Shown: piece by piece, positions 34,872 to 43,656 of the stretch | Numbering within the stretch: position 1 is the first letter of the stretch | How the letters are laid out: every line of letters begins with the position of its first letter | NCBI GenBank assembly: GCA_028282565.1 | Contig: JANQHS010000167.1 | Location: 1 to 44,727, forward strand | From: Cytophagales bacterium | GTDB taxonomy: Bacteria; Bacteroidota; Bacteroidia; Cytophagales; CCMP332 | Direction: 5' to 3' | Length of the DNA stretch: 44,727 nt | Notes under the pieces: model-generated | Database searches by the model: none | What the model was told of the DNA's origin: nothing | The model's input: the letters and a program-made list of their open reading frames with translations, nothing else | Position numbers and translations under genes: made by a program

Positions 34872-37322
34872 TTGTTAAAAAAGTTGAATTCCGACGAAAT
34901 ACCCAAAATAATTGAGGTTCAAAATTCTCATTTGGGAAAGGATGAACCAATCGAAGGTATTTTTTTCGATACACGAAAGATCGCCAGGGGAAGTGGAGGC
35001 CTCTTTGTTGCATTGAATGGGAATTCCGACGGACATCTATACATTCCTGATGCCTATGCAAAAGGTGTGAGGTCCTTTATCCTGGAATCTGAAATTGATC
35101 AATACTCAGTTGAATATTCCGATGCCAACCTTTATCAGGTTGATCATTCGGTGGAGGCGCTTCAAAATCTGGCAAAAAACAATCGAAGCGGTTTCAAAGG
35201 AGAGCATATCATTGGTATCACCGGAAGCAATGGCAAAACCATCGTCAAAGAATGGCTTTGGACCATACTGGTTTCCAAATGGAATGTATATAAAAGCCCA
35301 AAGAGTTATAATTCGCAGATCGGAGTTCCGATCTCCATGCTTGGTCTGGATCAGCAGGTGGACCTTGGAATTTTCGAAGCCGGGATCTCCCGTCCTGCTG
35401 AAATGGAGAAATTGGCATCGGTCATCCAGCCTGACATTGGAATTTTCACCAATATCGGGCCGGCTCATGACGAGGGATTTGAATCGACGGAATCAAAGGT
35501 CAGCGAAAAACTCAAGCTCTTCAAAGATTCGGATACGGTGATATACAGGGGCGATCAATCCTATTCCGGCCAACTGACAAAAGAACTGTCTGGCAAAAAT
35601 CTGATCACTTGGGGAAAATCGGAAGATCAGACCTATAAGGTTGATTTTAAGCAGAAAAATGGATCGAACACTATAGAAATTCAGGGTGTTGGGGATTTTG
35701 AATTTGGACTTAACGATCAGGGAAGTCTTGAAAATATAACCCATGCCATGATCACGAGCCTGACCCTTGGTCTATCTCCTGATTCCATTCGGGAATCTTT
35801 AAAGGAGATCTCTCCTGTCGAACTGCGACTGGATATCAAAAAGGGGATTTCCGGTTGTAAGATCATTAATGATGCTTACAACCTGGATCTGAACGGCTTC
35901 AGATCAGGATTGGATTCACTGATGAATCAATCAAAGGCACAATCCAGAACACTGATATTGACTGACTTCCCCGGCAAGCTCAAAGAAGAAGATTATGCGG
36001 AGATCGTGCGCATCATCAACAAAGCCGAACTCAAGAAGTTCATCGGTATTGGAAGGGAGTTGGAGAAAAGGAAACCGGATATCAAGGCCGGTTCCACATT
36101 CTTTATTTCCGATCTGGACGGTTTCAAAAAGGAAATTGGCTTTGAGCATTTTAAGGATGAAACAATTCTCATAACCGGGGCAAGAAAATTCAAACTGGAA
36201 AAACTGGTTCCCTTTCTGGAAGAGCGTATCCATGGAACCAAAATGGAGATCGACCTGGATGGAATCGGGCATAACCTTGAAGTTTTCCGGCGAATGTCCT
36301 CAAGCAAAAGGACAATGGTGATGGTCAAGGGTTCGGGTTATGGTGCCGGTATGGTAGAACTTGCCGAATTCCTGGAGCGCTCAAGGGTAGATTATTTAGG
36401 CGTGGCCTATGTAGATGAAGGAGTCGAATTGAGAAAGGCCGGGGTTGGACTCCCGATCATGGTGCTTAATCCGACTTTGGAATCCTTTGAGTTGATGATG
36501 GAGAAAAACCTCGAACCGGAGATCTTTAGCTGGGATGGTTTGGAAATGATAAAGATCCTTCAACATCAGATCGGGAAAGGCTTTGGCATCCATCTCAATA
36601 TTGATACGGGCATGCACAGGCTCGGATTTGATCCCGGTGATGTAGAAAGGTTGGCAGAATATGTAAGGGAAAACCATTTGGAAGTCAAATCGGTCTTTAG
36701 TCATTTGTCAAGCTCTGACGATCTAGATCAGAAAGAGTTCAGCAAAACTCAGATCGAGATCTTCATTAGGGGGTCTAAGATATTCAAGGAGATTTCCGGG
36801 CAGGATCCACTTCTCCATATCTGTAATACCACTGGGATCATCAATTTTCCCAACGCCCACCTTGACATGGTCAGGCTTGGTATCGGGTTGTACGGAATAG
36901 ACCCAAGCAGCCAGATCAATAACAGGCTTGAACCCTGTGTAGCCTTGAAAACAGAGATCTCCCAAACCAAACGGCTTCAAAAGGGAGAGCCTGTCGGATA
37001 TGGCCAAAAGGGCAGGATACCTCAAGATGGTTTTATCGCTACCCTTCCAATTGGATACGCCGACGGATTCCCCAGATCGCTGGGAAATGGAAAAGCGAAC
37101 GTCTTCATCCATGGGAAGCCCTACCCTGTCATCGGCAATGTATGTATGGATATGATCATGGTGTACCTGGGAGAAGAGAATTATCCATCGGGAAGTCCGG
37201 TAGAGATCTTTGGGCGGGAGATCAGCCTGGAAGAGTTTTCTTCATGGCAGAATACCATTCCCTATGAGGTTTTGACCCAGGTCGGCCCAAGGGTAAAGAG
37301 GATTTATTTATCGAGCCATTAA
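34872..37322 (+). CDS. Bifunctional MurF-like ligase / alanine racemase
   Basis: MurF part 'IIGITGSNGKTIVKEWLWTIL', 'NDAYNLDLNGF'. Alr part 'MVMVKGSGYGAGMVELAEFL' and 'NVCMDMIMVYLG'. Start uncertain (TTG 34872 or 34884; ORF from 34842). Confidence 0.9.
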   Translation: MLKKLNSDEIPKIIEVQNSHLGKDEPIEGIFFDTRKIARGSGGLFVALNGNSDGHLYIPDAYAKGVRSFILESEIDQYSVEYSDANLYQVDHSVEALQNLAKNNRSGFKGEHIIGITGSNGKTIVKEWLWTILVSKWNVYKSPKSYNSQIGVPISMLGLDQQVDLGIFEAGISRPAEMEKLASVIQPDIGIFTNIGPAHDEGFESTESKVSEKLKLFKDSDTVIYRGDQSYSGQLTKELSGKNLITWGKSEDQTYKVDFKQKNGSNTIEIQGVGDFEFGLNDQGSLENITHAMITSLTLGLSPDSIRESLKEISPVELRLDIKKGISGCKIINDAYNLDLNGFRSGLDSLMNQSKAQSRTLILTDFPGKLKEEDYAEIVRIINKAELKKFIGIGRELEKRKPDIKAGSTFFISDLDGFKKEIGFEHFKDETILITGARKFKLEKLVPFLEERIHGTKMEIDLDGIGHNLEVFRRMSSSKRTMVMVKGSGYGAGMVELAEFLERSRVDYLGVAYVDEGVELRKAGVGLPIMVLNPTLESFELMMEKNLEPEIFSWDGLEMIKILQHQIGKGFGIHLNIDTGMHRLGFDPGDVERLAEYVRENHLEVKSVFSHLSSSDDLDQKEFSKTQIEIFIRGSKIFKEISGQDPLLHICNTTGIINFPNAHLDMVRLGIGLYGIDPSSQINNRLEPCVALKTEISQTKRLQKGEPVGYGQKGRIPQDGFIATLPIGYADGFPRSLGNGKANVFIHGKPYPVIGNVCMDMIMVYLGEENYPSGSPVEIFGREISLEEFSSWQNTIPYEVLTQVGPRVKRIYLSSH

Positions 37323-37361
37323 TCGAGTAATCGGAATGATTATTTTTACAGAAAAGGAGAT

Positions 37362-38066
37362 ATGAAAGCGATCTACCTCATTGTACTCTTATTCGTTTGG
37401 CCGCTTTTCACCAAGGCACAAACCGTTATCGTAAAGGAAGAAACCGCAAGAGTCGAGGGCCAGGAGGTTCCGGGCATATCCGCCACCCTTGAGGTCAATG
37501 ATGCAAGAGAAGTTCAGAAACTATGGATGAACCAGTTCAAATCTTACGGAAGGGTCAATGAAAGAGATGGCATGTTCGTGGTTAACGAAGCCACGATTCC
37601 AAAGATCTCAATGAATTCTCCTGCCAGGACTTTTTCCAGAATTCTGCTGACCGAAGGTGGGACTCAGGTGTGGTGGGGAATAGAATTCGGGGAGGCATTT
37701 GTTGGCCCTGATCATCATCCTTCTAAAATGGCAGCGGCAAAGGAGGCCCTGCACCAATTTGGGGTTGACGTCTATGTCAATGAGGTGAACAAGGAGATTT
37801 CCGATGCGGAAAGAGCGATACAGGTTGAGGTCAAGAATTATGAATCACTGGTTAAATCAGGAGAAAATTTCTCTGAGGAATTTGAAAAGAACCATCTTCA
37901 GAAACTGAAACTCGAAGAGAGGCTGGTTCAAAACCGGATCGACTCCGTGAATATTTCAAATTTGATCGGTCAAAATAAGATCGACCAAACAGAGTCTCTT
38001 GAAGAGATCGAGAAGCTTAAGCAGGCCAAGGAACTGATCAAAGCCAAACTCGAGAGGATCAAATAA
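37362..38066 (+). CDS. Secreted hypothetical protein with C-terminal coiled coil
   Basis: Signal peptide 'MKAIYLIVLLFVWPLFTKAQ', Glu/Lys-rich coiled coil. TAATG-coupled to the next gene. Confidence 0.7.
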   Translation: MKAIYLIVLLFVWPLFTKAQTVIVKEETARVEGQEVPGISATLEVNDAREVQKLWMNQFKSYGRVNERDGMFVVNEATIPKISMNSPARTFSRILLTEGGTQVWWGIEFGEAFVGPDHHPSKMAAAKEALHQFGVDVYVNEVNKEISDAERAIQVEVKNYESLVKSGENFSEEFEKNHLQKLKLEERLVQNRIDSVNISNLIGQNKIDQTESLEEIEKLKQAKELIKAKLERIK

Positions 38067-39085
38067 TGATCGCTGATTTTCGCAGCGATACCCTGACCAT
38101 TCCAACCCGGGAAATGCTCAACAGCATGATGGCCGCCAGGGTGGGTGATGACGTATGGGAGGAAGATCCAACCGTCATCGAACTGGAAAAGAAAATGGCC
38201 GCCATGTTTGGTATGGAAGCGGGATTGTTCTGTCCCTCAGGAACGATGGCCAACCAGATTGCGATACGAATTCACACACGACAACAAGATGAAGTCATCT
38301 GTGATTATTTCTCTCACATCAACCATTATGAAGCAGGTGGTCCTGCATCCAACTCCCAGGTTTCCCTAAAATTGGTTAAAACAGAAAAAGGGATCCTTTC
38401 TGCCAATGATATCGTGAAAGCCATCAATCCCGTGGATGTACACTTTCCTCGCTCAAGGCTTGTGGTACTTGAGAACACATGCAATAAGGGAGGAGGCTAT
38501 TCATATTCCCTTGATGGCCTCAGGAAGATTCGGGAAATCAGTATTCAAAAGGATCTCACCATCCATATCGATGGAGCCAGGATTTTTAATGCCACGACCT
38601 TACAGGGTTATTCTCCTCTTGAAATCGGGGGAATATGTGATAGCATATCCATATGTCTTTCGAAAGGATTAGGCTGCCCTGTGGGAACTGTGTTGGTGTT
38701 CAAGGACAAGGAGCAACTATTCTTGGCAAAAAGGGTGAGAAAGGCTTTTGGAGGGGGTATGCGTCAAGCGGGATATCTCGCAGCAGCGGGTTTATTTGCT
38801 CTTGAGAATAATATAGCTCGCCTGGAAAAGGATCATCGACGTGCCAAACAGATAGGCGAGATCATTTCCGGGCAGGGGTTTTGTGAGGAATTGAAAGAAG
38901 TCGAGACCAATATTGTCCTTTTCAAGTCAGATATCAGCTCATCTGAATTGATCCAAAAGCTTAAGGACAAAGGCATACTGGTCGCCGGAATGGGAGATGA
39001 GTGGATACGTTTTGTAACCTATTTGGGCATCGAGGACGATCATATCCAGTATTTCTCCGAGGTAGCTTCCAAGATCCAGAATTGA
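38066..39085 (+). CDS. Threonine aldolase family protein (PLP)
   Basis: 'DFRSDTLTIPTREMLNSMMAARVGDDVWEEDPTV', 'LFCPSGTMANQIAIRIHT', 'IHIDGARIFNA', 'CLSKGLGCPVGTVLV'. Confidence 0.94.
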   Translation: MIADFRSDTLTIPTREMLNSMMAARVGDDVWEEDPTVIELEKKMAAMFGMEAGLFCPSGTMANQIAIRIHTRQQDEVICDYFSHINHYEAGGPASNSQVSLKLVKTEKGILSANDIVKAINPVDVHFPRSRLVVLENTCNKGGGYSYSLDGLRKIREISIQKDLTIHIDGARIFNATTLQGYSPLEIGGICDSISICLSKGLGCPVGTVLVFKDKEQLFLAKRVRKAFGGGMRQAGYLAAAGLFALENNIARLEKDHRRAKQIGEIISGQGFCEELKEVETNIVLFKSDISSSELIQKLKDKGILVAGMGDEWIRFVTYLGIEDDHIQYFSEVASKIQN

Positions 39086-39102
39086 CAAATAAGCAATTTG
39101 AA

Positions 39103-39135
39103 CAGTTGGGTTTTCGTTTTCAAAGAAACCAACTG
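39103..39135 (+). promoter_or_regulatory. RNA hairpin ending 2 nt before the tonB start codon
   Basis: CAGTTGG (39103-39109) pairs with CCAACTG (39129-39135), with an inner TTTC/GAAA stem. No following U-tract. Confidence 0.5.
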
Positions 39136-39137
39136 CC

Positions 39138-39911
39138 ATGTATGTATTGATCATCCTAGCACTGACCTTTTTATTTTTTGCCATTTTCCTGTTGAGAAAA
39201 TTGTCAAACAAGGAATTAAAAAAACTCTCTCTACGGGACCAGGCAAGAATTCACCAACGGAGGTTTCAACGAACAAGAGCTCTGTTGATCTGGAATATTG
39301 CCGTTTCAATTACACTCCTTCTGGTTTTCAGTGGGTTTGAATGGAAGACCTATGGACCAAATGAAATGATCGATCTGAATGACAAAACGGGAATTTTTGA
39401 AGAGCCGCCAACACCTCCAAGAACAATTCATAAGCTCCCCCCAAAACCAAAGAAAGTAAGGCCAAAGATTGTGGAGGTTCCGGATCAGGAGCAAATCACG
39501 GAGGATATTGATATTAGAATGGATCCGGATGATGATCTAAGAACCCCGGATGTCGAGATCATCGATATTGATGATGAGCCTGAACAAATAGAGGTCCCGT
39601 TTATCCTTGTTCCCGAGGTTATGCCAGAGCCAAAGGATGGATTGGCTGGCTTCATGAGGTACTTATCCAAGAATATCAAATATCCCGAGAAGGCTAGGCG
39701 GATGGGTGTTGAAGGCAGGGTATTCGTAGAATTCATCATCGATAAGAATGGAAAGCTCACAAATTTCAAAGTCGTTAAGGGAATCGGATCAGGTTGCGAT
39801 GAAGAGGCGGTCAGGGTTTTGAAAAAAGCTCCAAATTGGAATCCCGGCCTTCAAAGAGGCAGAGCGGTTCCTGTTAAAATGACTTTGCCAATAAGCTTTA
39901 AATTGGGCTAG
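39138..39911 (+). CDS. TonB-family energy transducer with an extra N-terminal TM segment
   Basis: Pro-rich 'EEPPTPPRTIHKLPPKPKK' and C-terminal 'YPEKARRMGVEGRVFVEFIIDKNGKLTNFKVVKGIG...VPVKMTLPISF'. Confidence 0.9.
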   Translation: MYVLIILALTFLFFAIFLLRKLSNKELKKLSLRDQARIHQRRFQRTRALLIWNIAVSITLLLVFSGFEWKTYGPNEMIDLNDKTGIFEEPPTPPRTIHKLPPKPKKVRPKIVEVPDQEQITEDIDIRMDPDDDLRTPDVEIIDIDDEPEQIEVPFILVPEVMPEPKDGLAGFMRYLSKNIKYPEKARRMGVEGRVFVEFIIDKNGKLTNFKVVKGIGSGCDEEAVRVLKKAPNWNPGLQRGRAVPVKMTLPISFKLG

Positions 39912-39925
39912 TTTTAAAAAAAAAA

Positions 39926-40528
39926 TTGAACAAAATCCGATACATCGCCTTGGGCGATTCTTATACCATTGGCGAAGGTGCTTCCATCGAAGAATCATGG
40001 CCCACTCTGATGGTAGCAAATCTAAAAGCCAAGGGCTGGGATATAGAGCTGGTTGAAAATCCATCCGTCACTGGCTGGACTACGGAAGACCTGATCAAAA
40101 AAGAACTGCCGGTCTTTGATCGATCCAATGCCACACTGGTCAGCTTGCTTATCGGAGTGAATGACTGGGTGCAGGAGGTACCCGCCGAAAAATATTCCAA
40201 AAATCTGGACATCATTATTGATCATGTGAGAAAAGGGCTATCCGATCCCTCGAAGCTTGTGATCATCAATATCCCCGATTTCGGAGTTACACCTGAAGGT
40301 CCGAAGTATTCAAAAGGAAGGGACATCTCAAAAGGGATTGATGATTTCAATGTTATCCTGAAGCTAAAGACAAATTCTCTTGATCTGCCATATGTGGATA
40401 TCAATCCGATCACCAAAGAAATGAAGGGTAGGTCCGAACTGATCGCGAAAGATGGTTTACACCCCTCAGCTCAGGAATATGCTCTTTGGGAACCGCTCAT
40501 TAGAGAAGCTGTAGAGGGGATTTTTTAG
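39926..40528 (+). CDS. SGNH/GDSL-family hydrolase (no obvious signal peptide)
   Basis: 'ALGDSYTIGEGA', 'LIGVNDW', 'DGLHPSAQEYALW'. TTG start after an A10 run. Confidence 0.88.
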   Translation: MNKIRYIALGDSYTIGEGASIEESWPTLMVANLKAKGWDIELVENPSVTGWTTEDLIKKELPVFDRSNATLVSLLIGVNDWVQEVPAEKYSKNLDIIIDHVRKGLSDPSKLVIINIPDFGVTPEGPKYSKGRDISKGIDDFNVILKLKTNSLDLPYVDINPITKEMKGRSELIAKDGLHPSAQEYALWEPLIREAVEGIF

Positions 40529-40532
40529 CAAT

Positions 40533-40548
40533 TGTTCGAATACGAACA
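40533..40548. promoter_or_regulatory. 16-bp dyad TGTTCG-AATA-CGAACA, candidate activator/enhancer site
   Basis: Perfect 6+6 bp inverted repeat. A further CGAACA half-site at 40564-40569 lies 21 bp from the first CGAACA (40543). Confidence 0.5.
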
Positions 40549-40629
40549 GGCAATCATCCTTTTCGAACAAATTCTCCCAAATCGGAAAATTCAATTTTAA
40601 CACAAAGCTTTTTACGGCAGAAATATTTT

Positions 40630-40647
40630 TTGGCACGAGTATTGCTT
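40630..40647 (+). promoter_or_regulatory. Sigma-54 (-24/-12) promoter TTGGCACGAGTATTGCTT
   Basis: Matches YTGGCACG-N4-TTGCW, with GG(40632-33)-N10-GC(40644-45). Intergenic. Confidence 0.8.
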
Positions 40648-40656
40648 GAATATATG

Positions 40657-40819
40657 CGGAGGTTGAATTAGACTTTTTCCCCACCGGCTCAAAAGGTCCA
40701 ATTCACAAAACATTTTAAAAAAGTAATTCGTTACACAAATAAGCATAGTAGTAGTTTTCTCAACATATACATCAATTTTAGTTAAAAGCTGGACCTTTTA
40801 GGTTCGGCTTTTCTTTTTT
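40657..40819 (+). ncRNA. Candidate sigma-54-dependent small RNA (about 160 nt)
   Basis: Lies between the sigma-54 promoter and an intrinsic terminator on the same strand. No ORF of useful length. Contains a 10-bp perfect long-range inverted repeat and a GTAA-TTCG-TTAC mini-hairpin. Confidence 0.55.
40784..40819 (+). terminator. Intrinsic terminator AAAAGCTGGACC-TTTTA-GGTTCGGCTTTT + TTCTTTTTT-type tail
   Basis: 12-bp stem (two U-G wobbles), 5-nt loop, then TTTTCTTTTTT. Overlaps the 3' end of uvrA on the other strand; could act bidirectionally. Confidence 0.75.
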
Positions 40820-43656
40820 AGCTCCCTCTGCAAAAATCTGCCAGTATGACTTTTCTTGATTCGCTGAATTTCTTCGGGCGTTCCTTCCGCGATGATCTTT
40901 CCTCCTTCCGAACCTCCTTCCGGGCCAAGATCAATAATATGATCTGCCATCTTTATCACGTCTAAATTATGCTCAATGATCAAAACCGTATTCCCCCTCT
41001 CGACCAACTTGGTCAACACATCCATCAGCATTTGAATATCGGAAAAATGAAGTCCGGTGGTCGGCTCATCCAGGATATAAAGCGTTTTCCCCGTATCTTT
41101 TTTGGAGAGTTCGGAGGCTAGCTTAACCCTTTGGGCCTCTCCTCCTGATAATGTTGTGGCATGCTGGCCCAATGTAATATAGCCTAGCCCAACATCCTGA
41201 AGAGTTTGGATCTTGCGAAGGATCCTGGGATGATTCTCAAAAAACTTAACCGCCTGGTTCACGGTCATATCCAGGACATCACTTATGGATTTACCCTTAA
41301 ACCTAACCTCCAGCGTTTCCCTATTATACCTCTTGCCCTTGCAGGTTTCGCAATGCACCAATACGCTGGGGAGAAAATCCATTTGGATCAGTTTCATACC
41401 ACCTCCCTGGCATTCCTCGCACCTTCCCCCCTTAACATTAAAACTAAACCTTCCGGGCTTATAACCTCTGATCTTAGCTTCCGGAAGCTGACTGAAAAGA
41501 CTTCTGATATCTGAAAAGACCCCTGTATAAGTTGCGGGATTTGATCGAGGAGTTCTTCCTATCGGGCTTTGATCAACCTCGATGACCTTATCCAGTTGCT
41601 CAAGGCCTTCGATCTTCTTATAGGCCAAAGGCCTCCTTTTGCTTTTGTAGAAGTTATTCTGGAGAATAGGAAATAGCGTTTCATGGATCAGTGTGGATTT
41701 TCCGCTCCCTGATACACCAGTGACCAGCGTGAGCGTTCCAAGGGGAATACTGAGGTCAACACCTTTAAGATTATGCCCGGAAGCACCTTTCAATACCAAT
41801 GAGCTTCCCTTGCCTTTTCTTCTTTCTACCGGTACCGCAATAGCCCTCTCTCCAAGTAAATAATTTGAGGTTTCGCTTTGTCCTGCGCTCAGGGTTTCGG
41901 GACTTCCATGAGCGACGATCTCTCCTCCATGCCTCCCCGCTCCGGGGCCTATGTCGATGATGTAATCCGAGAGCAGCATGGTATCCTTGTCATGCTCTAC
42001 AACGATTACCGTATTTCCAAGATCCCTGAGCTTTTTCAGGGAATCGATCAGTTTGTTGTTATCCCTTTGATGCAGGCCAATGCTGGGTTCATCAAGAATA
42101 TAGAGGACACCAACCAATTGGGTTCCGATCTGAGTGGCAAGACGAATTCTTTGCGATTCTCCTCCCGACAGGGTTTTTAGCGTTCTGTCCAAAGTCAGAT
42201 AACCCAATCCCAGATCGTTAAGAAAACCTATTCTTTTCCTGATCTCCTTGAGAAGCTCCTTAGCGATCAGATTTTGCTTTTCTGTCAGGCGACTTTCGAT
42301 ATCCTCAAACCAGATCTTGAGATTTGAAATATCAAAGGCCGAGATCTCAGCAATATTCTTTTTATCGATGAAGAAATGCAGGGCCTCCTTTTTTAACCTG
42401 GCTCCATGGCATTCGGGGCATTCTCTCTTAAAATCCTCCTCCTGAACCTTTTCGTCATTTGAAGCTTCAAAGCCCCTGTAATCCTGAATGTATTGAACCA
42501 CACCTCGAAACTTGGCATTCCAAAATGTTCCGGGGTATTTCACCGAGGGCACCGGGATCTTTTTGCTTGACCCGTTCAGGATTACTTCCAAAACCTCCTC
42601 AGGGATCTTTTTAATTTGCGTTGACAGGTTGAGTTTTTCCTTCTTCAGAACCGATTCGATCAGCTTGAATATCCAGATATCCCTGTATTCGCCCAAGGGT
42701 GCGATACCACCTGAAGCAATGCTCAGATTCTCATCCGGAATAAGTGTTTCCTTTGAGTATTCCTCAATAAACCCAAGCCCGTTACATGTAGGACATGCTC
42801 CGTAAGGAGAATTAAAGGAAAATGTATTCGGAGCAGGATCGTCATAGGAAATCCCTGATTCAGGGTCCATCAGGGATCTGCTGAAGTGTTTTGGGTTTTC
42901 CTCGCCGTCCAAAACCATCACACCGCCTTTTCCCCACTTGATCCCAAGCTCAATAGACTGAGCCAGTCTTAGTTTTTGGTCTCGGGAAATCTTGATCCTG
43001 TCTATGACCACCTCAATGTCGTGGGTCTTATAACGATCAAGCTGCATTCTGGGCTGGATATCCTGGAGCTCTCCATTAACCCTAACCTTGGAGAATCCCG
43101 CTTTTGCCAGAGATTTGAAAAGCTCTTTGTAATGCCCCTTTCTCCCTTTCACCACCTGAGCCAGCAATGCGATCATTTCTCCATCGTATTGGGAAAGAAT
43201 AGCTTCCTTGATCTGATCCTCAGACTGGCGGACCATTTTTTTGCCGGAGACATAAGAAAAGGCCTCCCCCGCCCGGGCATAAAAAAGCCTCAAAAAATCG
43301 TAGATCTCGGTCAAAGTACCGACGGTTGACCTCGGATTTCTTGATGTTGTCTTTTGTTCAATAGAGATCACCGGACTGAGTCCGTTTATCTTGTCGACAT
43401 CCGGTCTTTCAAGGTCTCCAATGAATGACCTGGCATAAGCTGAAAAACTTTCCAAATATCTTCGTTGTCCTTCTGCATACAGTGTATCAAAGGCCAGGGA
43501 GGATTTTCCGCTCCCGCTTACACCTGTAATGACAACAAGTTTGTTCCTTGGAATAAGAACATCAATGTTCTTTAGGTTATGCTCGCGAGCACCAAACACT
43601 TCAATGTGCTGATATCCCGTTTCATCATAGCCATTATGGTTGTTTTTAGCACTCAC
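40798..43656 (-). CDS. uvrA: Excinuclease ABC subunit A
   Basis: '[59 protein letters not shown]', two ABC signatures '[12 protein letters not shown]' and '[12 protein letters not shown]'. Confidence 0.98.
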   Translation of the reverse strand: MSAKNNHNGYDETGYQHIEVFGAREHNLKNIDVLIPRNKLVVITGVSGSGKSSLAFDTLYAEGQRRYLESFSAYARSFIGDLERPDVDKINGLSPVISIEQKTTSRNPRSTVGTLTEIYDFLRLFYARAGEAFSYVSGKKMVRQSEDQIKEAILSQYDGEMIALLAQVVKGRKGHYKELFKSLAKAGFSKVRVNGELQDIQPRMQLDRYKTHDIEVVIDRIKISRDQKLRLAQSIELGIKWGKGGVMVLDGEENPKHFSRSLMDPESGISYDDPAPNTFSFNSPYGACPTCNGLGFIEEYSKETLIPDENLSIASGGIAPLGEYRDIWIFKLIESVLKKEKLNLSTQIKKIPEEVLEVILNGSSKKIPVPSVKYPGTFWNAKFRGVVQYIQDYRGFEASNDEKVQEEDFKRECPECHGARLKKEALHFFIDKKNIAEISAFDISNLKIWFEDIESRLTEKQNLIAKELLKEIRKRIGFLNDLGLGYLTLDRTLKTLSGGESQRIRLATQIGTQLVGVLYILDEPSIGLHQRDNNKLIDSLKKLRDLGNTVIVVEHDKDTMLLSDYIIDIGPGAGRHGGEIVAHGSPETLSAGQSETSNYLLGERAIAVPVERRKGKGSSLVLKGASGHNLKGVDLSIPLGTLTLVTGVSGSGKSTLIHETLFPILQNNFYKSKRRPLAYKKIEGLEQLDKVIEVDQSPIGRTPRSNPATYTGVFSDIRSLFSQLPEAKIRGYKPGRFSFNVKGGRCEECQGGGMKLIQMDFLPSVLVHCETCKGKRYNRETLEVRFKGKSISDVLDMTVNQAVKFFENHPRILRKIQTLQDVGLGYITLGQHATTLSGGEAQRVKLASELSKKDTGKTLYILDEPTTGLHFSDIQMLMDVLTKLVERGNTVLIIEHNLDVIKMADHIIDLGPEGGSEGGKIIAEGTPEEIQRIKKSHTGRFLQRELKKKSRT

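Noticed and set aside
40654-40671. Mini-ORF ATGCGGAGGTTGAATTAG (MRRLN) at the sigma-54 start site
   Set aside because: The ATG falls at or upstream of the expected +1 (about 40657), so it is probably not fully in the transcript; five codons cannot be supported as coding.
40466-40684. Minus-strand 72-aa ORF spanning the sigma-54 region
   Set aside because: No recognisable domain, overlaps the SGNH hydrolase CDS, and does not explain the promoter or terminator signals on the + strand.
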